In this document: positions 1 to 8,119 of the stretch, one piece after another
Layout: every line of letters begins with the position of its first letter
Position numbering within the stretch: position 1 is the first letter of the stretch
NCBI GenBank assembly: GCA_022360655.1
Contig: JAKSCK010000240.1
Span: forward strand, 248,001-312,000
Reading direction: 5' to 3'
DNA: 64,000 nt
From: Spirochaetales bacterium
Lineage (GTDB): Bacteria; Spirochaetota; Spirochaetia; DSM-2461
The notes under the pieces: generated by a model
Seen by the model: the letters and a program-made list of their open reading frames with translations, nothing else
The model's database searches: none
Told to the model about the DNA's origin: nothing
Translations under genes and position numbers: made by a program

Positions 1-881
1 TGGATGACTTCAAAGTCCTCAAAACCGGAAACATCGGCACCTACACCTGCTTCCAAGAAACCTATGATCCCACCTATTACGCCAAATACCATGTGGCCGG
101 CCCCAAAGCCAATTACCTCAACCGCCTCACCGTTATGGATCGGGCCATGGAAGCTGGCATTGATGATGTGGGCCTGGGCGTTCTCTTTGGCCTGGCCCCC
201 TGGCGCCAAGAAGTCATTTCCATGTTGGACCACGCTCGTCACCTGGAAAAACGCTGGGGTTGCGGACCCCACACCGTCTCCGTCCCCCGGCTTGAGCCCG
301 CTCACGGCGCGCCCATTTCCTCCGCCGTTCCTCACCCGGTGAATGATGATGACTTCCGTCTCCTGGTGGCTGTTCTCCGCCTCACCTTGCCCTACACCGG
401 CATCATTCTCTCCACCCGGGAAAGCGTGGAAATGCGCAACAGCCTCTTCCGCTACGGTGTTTCCCAAGTTTCCGCCGGATCCCGCACCGAACCCGGTGGG
501 TACCAGGACGCCAAGGAAAGTGAAACCTTCTCCCACAGTCAATTTTCCCTGGCCGACCACAGAAGCCTCCACCAAATGGTGAGCGACCTTGTGGATGGGG
601 GATTTGTTCCCTCCTTCTGCACCGGGTGTTACCGCATGGGACGCACCGGTGCCGACTTCATGGACCTGGCCAAACCGGGGCTCATCAAATGCTTCTGTCT
701 GCCCAACGGACTCTCCAGCTTTGCCGAATACTTAGAAGAATACGCCGATGACAGTCTCAAAACCCGGGGCTATGCCACCATCGACCGTCTGGCCAATGAA
801 GCTGAAACCCCAGAAATCCGTCAACGCATCATTGATGGTGTGGCCAAAGTCCGCACAGGAGGTCGTGATATCTATGTCTAA
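1..881 (+). CDS. hydG: HydG, [FeFe]-hydrogenase maturase (5' end outside window)
   Basis: Radical-SAM tyrosine lyase that makes the CO and CN ligands of the hydrogenase H-cluster. Only the C-terminal part (about 293 codons, reading from base 3) is inside the window; the N-terminal radical-SAM CX3CX2C motif would lie upstream. The visible part carries the HydG-specific C-terminal cluster site: CTGCYRMGRTGADFM followed 22 residues later by a third Cys (KCFCLPNG), the CX2CX22C pattern that holds the auxiliary cluster. It is the first visible gene of a hydG-hydE-lyase-hydF operon and overlaps hydE by 8 bp. An AGGAGGT inside its last codons (857-863) serves as ribosome site for hydE. Identity is secure; only the start is unseen. 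Confidence 0.95.
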   Translation, partial: DDFKVLKTGNIGTYTCFQETYDPTYYAKYHVAGPKANYLNRLTVMDRAMEAGIDDVGLGVLFGLAPWRQEVISMLDHARHLEKRWGCGPHTVSVPRLEPAHGAPISSAVPHPVNDDDFRLLVAVLRLTLPYTGIILSTRESVEMRNSLFRYGVSQVSAGSRTEPGGYQDAKESETFSHSQFSLADHRSLHQMVSDLVDGGFVPSFCTGCYRMGRTGADFMDLAKPGLIKCFCLPNGLSSFAEYLEEYADDSLKTRGYATIDRLANEAETPEIRQRIIDGVAKVRTGGRDIYV

Positions 882-2067
882 GCCATCCGATTCTTTGGGC
901 GCCTCCCCCCCCTCCGGGGAGGGCCGCCTGCTCCGCTCAAACGGCCCTCATCCTCCCGCTTCTTCCGGCTCCGTCCCCTCCGCCGGGCGGGAGGAGGCCG
1001 TAACCGCTGCGCCGGCTGGCGCAACAGCCCCTATGTCCAAAGAACAGGCCTTTTCTTTGTTCTTTCGCCGGGATTTGGAGAGCTTAGCGGCCGAGGCACG
1101 GCGCATTGCCTCCTTGCAATTTGGAGACGCTGTGTATCTGCGCGGACTCATTGAGTTCACCAACCACTGCGCCGCGGACTGTTTGTACTGCGGCATTCGC
1201 CGCTCCAATCCCGCCCCGCGCCGTTACCGCCTCACGGATGATGAGATTCTTCATGCCGTGGATGAGGGTTTTGAGCGGGGATTGAGAACCTTTGTCCTGC
1301 AAGGCGGTGAGGATGCCGCCTTTGATACCCAACGTCTGGCTCGGCTCTGCACAGCCATCAAAGAGCGTTCCCAGGGAGAGGCCGCCCTCACTTTGAGCTG
1401 CGGGATTCGGTCCCTTAAAGACTACAAAGCCCTCAAATCCGCCGGAGCCGACCGCTACCTCATGCGCTTTGAAACCTCCGATCCCCAGCTTCATCAGTAT
1501 CTGCGCAATGGCAGTACTCTTCAGCGCCGTCTCAAAGCCCTCTATGACCTCAAAGACGCGGGATTTCAGGTGGGCTCTGGTTTCATGGTGGGACTCCCAG
1601 GTGAAAGCGATGAGGTGGTGCTCCGTAATGTGGAGCTTTGTGCAGAAATGGAAGTGGATATGGCCGGTGTGGGGCCCTTCATTCCTCATCCGGAAACCCC
1701 TTTGGCTGAAAGTGAGCAAGTGGGCCTGGAACGAGCCCTCTATGCCACAGCCTTATTGCGCATCCTTTGTCCCCAAACCCACATTCCCGCCACCACAGCA
1801 GCCGGATCCTTGCAGAAGGATGGGCGGGAGCGCATGATTGCCTGCGGGGCCAACGTCTTGATGCCCAATCTCACCCCCGTTTCCGCTAAAAAAGATTATC
1901 TGCTTTACCCTGGAAAAATCTGCCTGGATGAAAGCGGCCTGCAATGTGTGGGTTGTCTGTCCATGCGGGTGCGTACCGTAGACCGGGAAATTTCCTTTGA
2001 CCGGGCTGATGGCCGAGCCGGAGGACCTCGTCAACCGGTGTTGGAGTTGGGAGCGGCTCGTGACTGA
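874..2067 (+). CDS. hydE: HydE, [FeFe]-hydrogenase maturase, with unusual N-terminal extension
   Basis: Radical-SAM maturase acting with HydG and HydF on the H-cluster diiron precursor. The cluster motif CAADCLYCGIR (CX3CX2C) is present, and the ILPHPETPLA-like region reads GPFIPHPETPLAES, typical of HydE/BioB relatives. ATG 874 is chosen because AGGAGGT ends 10 nt before it. From there the protein is 397 aa, but about 53 residues (codons 880-1032) before MSKEQAFSLFF are Pro/Ser/Gly/Ala-rich and do not look like HydE. ATG 1033 would give a conventional HydE of about 344 aa but has no Shine-Dalgarno. The extra DNA is very GC-rich and palindromic, so an inserted repeat translated in frame is likely. 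The downstream lyase gene overlaps the 3' end. Confidence 0.92.
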   Translation: MSKPSDSLGASPPSGEGRLLRSNGPHPPASSGSVPSAGREEAVTAAPAGATAPMSKEQAFSLFFRRDLESLAAEARRIASLQFGDAVYLRGLIEFTNHCAADCLYCGIRRSNPAPRRYRLTDDEILHAVDEGFERGLRTFVLQGGEDAAFDTQRLARLCTAIKERSQGEAALTLSCGIRSLKDYKALKSAGADRYLMRFETSDPQLHQYLRNGSTLQRRLKALYDLKDAGFQVGSGFMVGLPGESDEVVLRNVELCAEMEVDMAGVGPFIPHPETPLAESEQVGLERALYATALLRILCPQTHIPATTAAGSLQKDGRERMIACGANVLMPNLTPVSAKKDYLLYPGKICLDESGLQCVGCLSMRVRTVDREISFDRADGRAGGPRQPVLELGAARD

Positions 2068-3403
2068 AAACGCTCCACTGTGGGGGGAGGAAACCGCCAA
2101 GGCCTTAGAAAACTTTGGAGGGGGAGAAGCCCTTCCCCGTTCTCTCATTCAGGCCTATGGGGAAGTCAAATGGGCGGCTCTTGAGGCCCTTCAAGAAACG
2201 CACCAGCTTTTCACACCCACCATGATGGAGGCTCTGAGAGAAAGTTGCGCAGAAGTGGTTCGTGGCCGTTTGGATTCTTCATTCCCACTTCCCATCACCC
2301 AAGGCGGGGCTGGAACCAGCTTTCATATGAACCTCAACGAGGTTCTCTCGGCCCGAGCAGCCCAGCTTAGCGGGGAAGCCCCCCCTGATCCCATTGAGGA
2401 TTTGGCCCGTTTCCAATCCACCAATGACACCTTTGCCACGGCCTGTGTGGTGGCGGCCTACCGCTGTGTTGAGCAAGCTGAGCAGAGCACCATTGCCCTT
2501 CAGGAAATCTTGGTCAATCTGGAAACCCGTCATGATCACGTACTCATGGTGGGGCGAACCGAATTGCAAGATGCCCTGCCCATGCGGGCCGGAAGTCTTT
2601 TTGGTGCCTGGGCCGGGGGAGTGGAACGAGACCGCTGGCGCCTCTCCAAAGTGGCTGAACGCCTGCGTGAAGTCCCTTTGGGAGGAACGGCTCTGGGAAC
2701 GGGATTTGGGGCACCACGCCGCTATGCTCATGCGGCAGAACGTCATTTGCGCCGCATCACTTCTCTTCCCCTCTGTCGTTCCCAGAACATGATGGATGGG
2801 GTGGCTCTCAAAGATTCTTTGGCAGAGGCGGCAGGAGCACTGCGTCTCATGGCCTTGAATGTTTCTAAATTTGCCGGGGATCTTTTGTACTATACCTCCC
2901 AGAGCATTGGGGAAATTCACCATCCTGAACTGCAGTACGGGTCATCCATGATGCCCCTGAAAGCCAACCCTGTGCTCTTGGAGCGGGGGAGGGGATTGGC
3001 CCTTTCTGCCATGGCTGAAGCCCAAAAAGTGGACATGTACGCCCGGGATGGGCAGTTGCAGCTCAATGCTTACCTGCCGTTTTTAATTCGTTCCTATCTT
3101 CATTGCAGCCAGGAGTCCATCACGGCCCAACAGGACCTCATCCGCTTTTTAACGGTGATGGAATTGGATGAGAAGCAAATGGAAGAGAGGCTTTGTCAAT
3201 CACCGGCTCTTCTCAATGCCCTGCTTCCTCTTCTGGGGTATCGGGCCCTCAAAACCCTTGGAGAGAGGGTGAGGCAGGAACGTCCCCATACCGTGGAGGA
3301 CTTTGCAGCATTGGTTGTTGATGAATGTGATCTTTCTCCCCACGATGTGGCCCGTGCCCTGCGGCCGGCGGCCCTGACAGGCCCCCCCAAGGAGACCCTA
3401 TGA
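2009..3403 (+). CDS. Aspartase/fumarase-superfamily lyase in the hydrogenase maturation operon
   Basis: Member of the aspartase/fumarase/argininosuccinate-lyase superfamily (464 aa from ATG 2009; a TTG at 1997 is an alternative, and neither has a clear Shine-Dalgarno, consistent with coupling to hydE). The signature loop GSSMMPLKANP with the catalytic Ser is intact, and the HMNLNEV and PLGGTALGTGFG segments match the family. The motif that reads GRTQLQDA in aspartase and GRTHLQDA in fumarase is GRTELQDA here, so the substrate is uncertain. It overlaps hydE by 59 bp and hydF by 4 bp (ATGA), a tightly coupled operon. Aspartate ammonia-lyase genes are known companions of hydEFG in other anaerobes. 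A link to ammonia supply for the dithiomethylamine bridge is my inference. Confidence 0.85.
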   Translation: MAEPEDLVNRCWSWERLVTENAPLWGEETAKALENFGGGEALPRSLIQAYGEVKWAALEALQETHQLFTPTMMEALRESCAEVVRGRLDSSFPLPITQGGAGTSFHMNLNEVLSARAAQLSGEAPPDPIEDLARFQSTNDTFATACVVAAYRCVEQAEQSTIALQEILVNLETRHDHVLMVGRTELQDALPMRAGSLFGAWAGGVERDRWRLSKVAERLREVPLGGTALGTGFGAPRRYAHAAERHLRRITSLPLCRSQNMMDGVALKDSLAEAAGALRLMALNVSKFAGDLLYYTSQSIGEIHHPELQYGSSMMPLKANPVLLERGRGLALSAMAEAQKVDMYARDGQLQLNAYLPFLIRSYLHCSQESITAQQDLIRFLTVMELDEKQMEERLCQSPALLNALLPLLGYRALKTLGERVRQERPHTVEDFAALVVDECDLSPHDVARALRPAALTGPPKETL

Positions 3404-4668
3404 CGCAAACCCCTCTTTCTGAACGACTGCGTGTGGTATTTGCCGGTCCTATGAATGCCGGAAAATCTTCTTTGATGAATGCTCTCTTTGGCCGGGAAGC
3501 CGCCTTGGTTTCCGATACTCCCGGCACCACCACGGATCCCGTCACACGGTGTTTTGAAATCCCAGGCTTGGGTCCAGCGGCCATCACCGACACACCAGGC
3601 ATAGATGATTCCGGGGAATTGGGGGAACAGCGGGTTAGACTGGCCCTGAACAAAGCCGCTGAGGCCGATATTCGCGTGTTCATCACGCCCCAGCACCGTT
3701 CCCCAGGAGAGGCCGAGAAGGCGCTGTATTCCTCTTGGTTCATGCCGCAAGACTCACCGGAGAATTCCGCGTCAGAAAAAGCGAACAAACCGGCCATTCT
3801 GGTGCTCACCCATGGGGATGAGCCACCTCACCCCGAAAAAGAAGCCTGGGCTCAGGCAAGTGGTGCCCTTCGCACCGAGGCCCCCTCAGGCCGTGGTATT
3901 CCGGCCCTTGTGGCCGCGATTGCCGCCGCCAAACCAGAGCGGGAAATGGCTCCCTTGGATGGCCTGGTTGGGGAGGGGGATACTGTGCTCATGGTGACTC
4001 CCATTGATTTGGCGGCTCCAGCCGGACGTCTCATCGGTCCGCAGGTCCAATCCATCCGGGATGCTTTGGATAAGGATGCCATTTCTGTGGTGGTGAAAGA
4101 GCGGGAACTGCGCTCGGCCTATGCCAACCTTCGTCAGCCCCCCAAACTGGTGGTAACAGACTCCCAGGCCTTCAGCAAAGTGGCTGCAGACATACCGGAA
4201 CATCAGCTTCTTACCAGCTTCTCTATTTTGTATGCCCGAAAAAAAGGTGATTTAGGACAATTCCTCCAAGGTCTCGCGGCGGCCGTGGCCACCCCGGATG
4301 CTCCAGAAATCCTCATATTGGAATCTTGCGCGCATCATCGCCAAGCCGATGACATTGGCACCGTGAAAATCCCCCGTTTGTTCCGCCAAATGCTCCGGGA
4401 TGATGCCAATTTTTCCTTTTACAAGGGCATGCCGGAACCCCAAGAACTGTCCAAGTTCCATTTGGTTATTCACTGCGGAGCCTGCCGTCTTACACGGGGA
4501 GCCATGGGGCATCGCCTTGATCTCCTCAAACAATCCGGTGTTCCTGTCACCAACTATGGAATGTTTCTGGCCTGGGCCAATGGCCTGATGCCTCGTGCAC
4601 TTGAGCCTTTTGAAGATGCCATGGAAATCTGGAAAAAATTGCAAAAATCAGCATCGAGTCAAGGATGA
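3400..4668 (+). CDS. hydF: HydF, GTPase scaffold for H-cluster assembly
   Basis: GTPase and Fe-S scaffold that receives the diiron subcluster made by HydE and HydG and passes it to apo-hydrogenase (422 aa). The N-terminal GTPase has the P-loop GPMNAGKSS (residues 16-24), the DTPGTTTDP switch and a DTPG Walker B motif; the usual NKxD is THGD. The C-terminal cluster ligands are present as CAHH, then about 50 residues later HCGAC (the CxH...HCxxC pattern). The start is fixed by AAGGAG at 3389-3394 and the ATGA overlap with the preceding lyase. It is the last gene of the maturation operon. No hydrogenase structural gene lies in the window. Confidence 0.95.
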   Translation: MTQTPLSERLRVVFAGPMNAGKSSLMNALFGREAALVSDTPGTTTDPVTRCFEIPGLGPAAITDTPGIDDSGELGEQRVRLALNKAAEADIRVFITPQHRSPGEAEKALYSSWFMPQDSPENSASEKANKPAILVLTHGDEPPHPEKEAWAQASGALRTEAPSGRGIPALVAAIAAAKPEREMAPLDGLVGEGDTVLMVTPIDLAAPAGRLIGPQVQSIRDALDKDAISVVVKERELRSAYANLRQPPKLVVTDSQAFSKVAADIPEHQLLTSFSILYARKKGDLGQFLQGLAAAVATPDAPEILILESCAHHRQADDIGTVKIPRLFRQMLRDDANFSFYKGMPEPQELSKFHLVIHCGACRLTRGAMGHRLDLLKQSGVPVTNYGMFLAWANGLMPRALEPFEDAMEIWKKLQKSASSQG

Positions 4669-4737
4669 TCAATGCAAAAGGTGGTGTTTGCTTTTCTGGG
4701 CATTCAGAGAAATCGTCTTGACCAATGCCCCCTTGGA

Positions 4738-4766
4738 TTGCCCCACTGAAGCGGACACGCTATGAT
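4738..4766 (+). promoter_or_regulatory. Candidate sigma70 promoter for pcnB
   Basis: TTGCCC (4738-4743), a 17-nt spacer and TATGAT (4761-4766). The predicted start near 4773 leaves a 17-nt leader holding AGGA before ATG 4790. It sits in the 121-bp gap after hydF, which holds no other gene. Seen by eye only. Confidence 0.45.
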
Positions 4767-4789
4767 GAACACCAGGAATTACTGATTTT

Positions 4790-5983
4790 ATGCGCACCCG
4801 ATATTTCCGAGACACAAAAGGCAAGCCAAGCATCAAGGCCGTGGTCTATGAAAAAAAAGACCACTCCATTCGCAAGTCCTCCATTGACATGGATGCGCGG
4901 AAGATCTGCGCGCGTCTGAGCGAGCAGGGACACGAAGCCTATGTTGTGGGTGGAGCCGTACGCGACCTTCTTTTGGGTCGAACTCCCAAAGATTTCGATA
5001 TCGCCACCGATGCCACACCAAGCCGGGTGAAGAAACTCTTCCGGAATTCCCGCATCATTGGAAAACGGTTCCGTTTGGTTCATGTCTTCTATAAAGATGG
5101 GAAAATTTTGGAAGTGGCCACCTTTCGGGCTCCTGAATCTGGGGATAGGAATCATGTCTTTGGCACTCTGCATGAAGATGTGATGCGGAGGGACTTCTCC
5201 CTCAATGCCCTCTATTACAACCCAGAAGAAGAAACCATTATTGATTTTGTGGGAGGTGTGAAAGACATCCGTAAGGGTGTTGTTCGCAGTGTTCTCCCTC
5301 TTTCCACATCGTTTTCTGAGGATCCGGTTCGCATGCTTCGTGCCGTCAAGTATGCCGCCATGACAGGCATGCGGATTTCCTATCCTGTGGGGCGTCGGAT
5401 TCGAAAGCAGGCAGAATTGCTGTCCACGGCTTCTGTTTCTCGACTTTCCGAAGAGTTGCACAAAATCCTCAAAAGCCAAAATTCGGAGGGAATCCTTCGA
5501 TTGATGGATCGCTACCGGCTCTTGGCACCACTCTTACCCGAATTCTTCAAGCGCTTTGCCGCGGCAAAAAGTGACAGCCTCAAAGAGGCCTTCTTTTTGA
5601 GCATGGCTCGGCTTGATCAAAGGATGCTGAGCGAGGATGTGAGCCGTGGGGTGATGATTCGTTACCTCAGTGAAGATGTCTTAGCATCTGAGGGAGCCTT
5701 TACTCCCAAGGATCGTCGTTCGCCTCTTTTTATGGACGTGGTGAAGCAGCTTAAAGAATTGCTGAAGCCCTTGGTTCAACCTAATCGGGATGTGGAAGAG
5801 GCGGTTCGTGTTCTTTTCACAGAACGGGGACATAAACTGCCACGGAAACGCCCACGGCATCCGGAGGTTCGGGCGGGAGAATCCGAGCGTGAACGAGCCG
5901 GGGCGGGTGAACGGAACCGGCGTCGGCGACGGCGACGGCGAAAAAATCCCAGTAATCAACCCGTTGTTGCTAGCAAGAGTTAG
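4790..5983 (+). CDS. pcnB: PcnB-type poly(A) polymerase / tRNA nucleotidyltransferase family protein
   Basis: Class II nucleotidyltransferase of the poly(A) polymerase/CCA-enzyme family (397 aa), adding nucleotides to RNA 3' ends. The head has GGAVRDLLLGRTPKDFDIAT with the catalytic DFD. The segment IIGKRFRLVHV matches the pattern described as separating bacterial poly(A) polymerases from CCA-adding enzymes, so PcnB is preferred; in a genome with no other family member it could also make CCA ends. The C-terminus ends in a strongly basic tail with eight successive Arg residues (about 374-382), probably RNA-binding. ATG 4790 follows AGGA; Met34 is an alternative start. Single-gene unit: own promoter, strong terminator. 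Confidence 0.88.
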   Translation: MRTRYFRDTKGKPSIKAVVYEKKDHSIRKSSIDMDARKICARLSEQGHEAYVVGGAVRDLLLGRTPKDFDIATDATPSRVKKLFRNSRIIGKRFRLVHVFYKDGKILEVATFRAPESGDRNHVFGTLHEDVMRRDFSLNALYYNPEEETIIDFVGGVKDIRKGVVRSVLPLSTSFSEDPVRMLRAVKYAAMTGMRISYPVGRRIRKQAELLSTASVSRLSEELHKILKSQNSEGILRLMDRYRLLAPLLPEFFKRFAAAKSDSLKEAFFLSMARLDQRMLSEDVSRGVMIRYLSEDVLASEGAFTPKDRRSPLFMDVVKQLKELLKPLVQPNRDVEEAVRVLFTERGHKLPRKRPRHPEVRAGESERERAGAGERNRRRRRRRRKNPSNQPVVASKS

Positions 5984-5991
5984 TTCATAAC

Positions 5992-6021
5992 ACGCCCCGC
6001 CTCACTGGCGGGGCGTTTTTT
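5992..6021 (+). terminator. Rho-independent terminator of pcnB
   Basis: Perfect 10-bp GC-rich stem ACGCCCCGCC/GGCGGGGCGT with a TCACT loop, followed by a run of five T, immediately downstream of the pcnB stop codon. Confidence 0.92.
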
Positions 6022-6084
6022 ATCTGATATCTTGGGCCAAGACGCCCTTTGATCGTTTTCACCATCAACTCATGGAGGTTATTG

Positions 6085-7842
6085 ATGGACACTCGCACTT
6101 GGAATCTCACCAGTATTTATCCTTCATCCCATTCCCCAGAATTTCAAAGAGACTTGGATGAACTGAGTTCTCTTGCCCATTCTTTGCAATCTCTTTTTAC
6201 CGATTATTCTCAGCTCTCTTCCCTCGAATTGCTGAAGGAAGCTGTTGGGGGATTTAATCGTCTTGGATGCTTGCATGAGCACCTGGAATCCTATGTCTAT
6301 GCACTTTGGAGTGGCAACACACAGGATGAAGAGGCGCAACGGTTATTGGACACCTTGGAAGCGCGGGCACTTGCTGCAAAAGATGCCCAGGTTCGTTTTC
6401 GGGCTCTTCTTCCGTCATTGGCCTCTGAATGGGAGCAGTTGCTTTCCCATGAATCTCTCAAACCCTATGAGTACTGGCTTCAAGAGCAGATGACCTTGGC
6501 ACATCATCAGATGAGCCCGGCAGAAGAGGCTCTTGCGGCGGATTTGCAACGGAGTGGAGGAGATGCATGGGATCGACTCCAGGGAAAACTGGTCTCGTCC
6601 CTTTCTCGTCCATGGAAGGATGGCCAGAAAACACTTTCCGAACTTCGGGCGTTGGCTTATCACAAAGATCGACCAATCCGGCGCAAAGCTTGGGAAGAGG
6701 AATGTGCCCTTCTTCAGGGAGCGGAAGCTTCTTTTGCCGCGGCCTTGAATGGTGTGAAGGGAACCTCGGATGTTCTCAATACCCGCCGAAATTGGAACAG
6801 CACCTTAGAACGTTCCCTTTCCCAGAATCGTCTCACCGAAAAGGCTCTCCATGCCATGTTGGATGTGATGGATTCTTCCCTTCCCATTTTCCGTCGGTAT
6901 TTTCATGCCAAAGCGAAGCATCTTGGTTTGGAAAAACTCTCTTGGTTTGACCTTTTTGCTCCCCTTGGAGGGGATGGAGGGGTGTGGACCTGGGAGAAGG
7001 CCCAGGAATTTATTTCCAAGATGTTTGATCGTCTTCATCCCCAGATGGGAAATTTTGCTCGACGGGCCTTTGCAGAGCAATGGATTGATGTGGATCCTCG
7101 ACCCGGAAAAGTTGGGGGAGCCTATTGCACGCATCTTCCCCTGACAGGGGAGAGTCGTATTCTCTGCAATTTTGATGGGTCCTTTGACAGTGTTTCGACC
7201 GTGGCCCATGAGTTGGGGCATGCATGGCATGGAGAGGTGCTCAAAGAGGCTTCAGGTTTGCATCGGGATTATCCCATGACCTTGGCAGAAACCGCGAGTA
7301 TTTTCAGTGAAACACTGGTTTTTCAAGGTGGGCTAGAAGGAGCCTCTTCTCAGGAAAGACCAGGGATTTTGGATACTTATCTCATGGGGGCCTCCCAGGT
7401 GGTGGTGGATATTCTCAGTCGATTCCGATTTGAGAAGAATCTCATGGTGCTGCGAAGAGAGGGGGAGTTGAGTCCTCAAAAGCTCTCTCAGTTGATGGCA
7501 GAAGCTCAAGAATCCACCTATGGTGAGGGACTGAATCCGGAAGAACGTCATCCGTGGATGTGGGCTGTAAAGGGGCATTACTACGCCCCTGATCTTGCCT
7601 TTTACAATTTCCCCTATGCTTTTGGTCAGCTTTTTGCTCTTGGATTGTATGCCATCTATGAGCAGGAGGGTCCCACCTTTTTTGCACGGTACAACACTCT
7701 GCTTGGTTCTGCAGGAAAAGAAGATGCCGCCACAGTGGCACGAAGTGCTGGTTTTGATATTGAAGAGCCGCAATTCTGGCAGGGTGGAATCCAGCGGATT
7801 CTCACCTATGTCGAAGAAATGGAGTGCCTTACAGCAAAGTAA
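6085..7842 (+). CDS. pepF: Oligoendopeptidase F family zinc metallopeptidase (M3)
   Basis: Cytosolic M3-family peptidase that cleaves short peptides (585 aa, the usual family size). The zinc site HELGHAWHGE (HExxH) is intact and is followed about 25 residues on by ETASIFSETL, which supplies the third zinc ligand Glu. The C-terminal YNFPYAFGQLFALGLY segment is typical of PepF. ATG 6085 is chosen because GGAGG (6074-6078) lies 6 nt upstream; the longer upstream reading frame has no ribosome site. It is flanked by the pcnB terminator and a mobile repeat, so it appears to be transcribed alone. No signal peptide is visible. Confidence 0.95.
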   Translation: MDTRTWNLTSIYPSSHSPEFQRDLDELSSLAHSLQSLFTDYSQLSSLELLKEAVGGFNRLGCLHEHLESYVYALWSGNTQDEEAQRLLDTLEARALAAKDAQVRFRALLPSLASEWEQLLSHESLKPYEYWLQEQMTLAHHQMSPAEEALAADLQRSGGDAWDRLQGKLVSSLSRPWKDGQKTLSELRALAYHKDRPIRRKAWEEECALLQGAEASFAAALNGVKGTSDVLNTRRNWNSTLERSLSQNRLTEKALHAMLDVMDSSLPIFRRYFHAKAKHLGLEKLSWFDLFAPLGGDGGVWTWEKAQEFISKMFDRLHPQMGNFARRAFAEQWIDVDPRPGKVGGAYCTHLPLTGESRILCNFDGSFDSVSTVAHELGHAWHGEVLKEASGLHRDYPMTLAETASIFSETLVFQGGLEGASSQERPGILDTYLMGASQVVVDILSRFRFEKNLMVLRREGELSPQKLSQLMAEAQESTYGEGLNPEERHPWMWAVKGHYYAPDLAFYNFPYAFGQLFALGLYAIYEQEGPTFFARYNTLLGSAGKEDAATVARSAGFDIEEPQFWQGGIQRILTYVEEMECLTAK

Positions 7843-7911
7843 TGCATCATTCTCGGCCCAGGGGAACTCCACCACCGTGGTTTTTTCATGGATGGAAGAA
7901 TCATGGTGGAT

Positions 7912-8106
7912 GGGTTGTTGCCGTTTGACTTTTGCAACAGCCCATCTCCCCTCAGGCTGCGTCAGGGATAATAGGGGCGGCGGAGCCGGTCCGAGGTACG
8001 AGGACGGAACCCCCGAATAGCCCGACCCCCGGTTTACCGGGGGGAACGCTCAAATTGGGAGCAAAAGAGGAGCACGGAACAAGGCCTCTCTGACTTTTGC
8101 AAAGCC
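7912..8106. repeat. MITE-like repeat, copy 1 (195 bp)
   Basis: Non-coding element in the 277-bp gap between pepF and the convergent ATPase gene. One end is a hairpin, GGGTTGTTGC (7912-7921) paired with GCAACAGCCC (7934-7943); the other end is GACTTTTGCAAAGCC (8092-8106). The core, from TGCGTCAGGGATAATAGGGG to GGAGCAAAAGAGGAGCAC, matches the reverse complement of the element at 31423-31730 almost base for base, apart from two stretches present only in copy 2. It includes a CCCCCGG/CCGGGGG hairpin. No transposase reading frame is present. The remaining 69 bp before it (7843-7911) hold nothing recognisable. Confidence 0.85.
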
Positions 8107-8119
8107 TTTTTCTTGGTGC

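Noticed and set aside
880..1032. hydE insertion as a third copy of the MITE
   Set aside because: It shares only GC-rich palindromic style, not the diagnostic GCAAAAGTC ends or the GTCAGGGATAATAGG core.
1084..1719. Long minus-strand frame inside hydE, and many others inside real genes
   Set aside because: Shadows of strongly conserved plus-strand or minus-strand coding sequence; no ribosome sites or motifs.
4672..4750. Short frame MQKVVFAFLGIQRNR after hydF, resembling the start of a regulator
   Set aside because: Only about 25 codons and stops before the pcnB promoter; no second motif, so a chance similarity.
7843..7911. Possible small gene between pepF and the repeat
   Set aside because: A plus-strand frame runs here as an extension of nothing recognisable, with no ribosome site.
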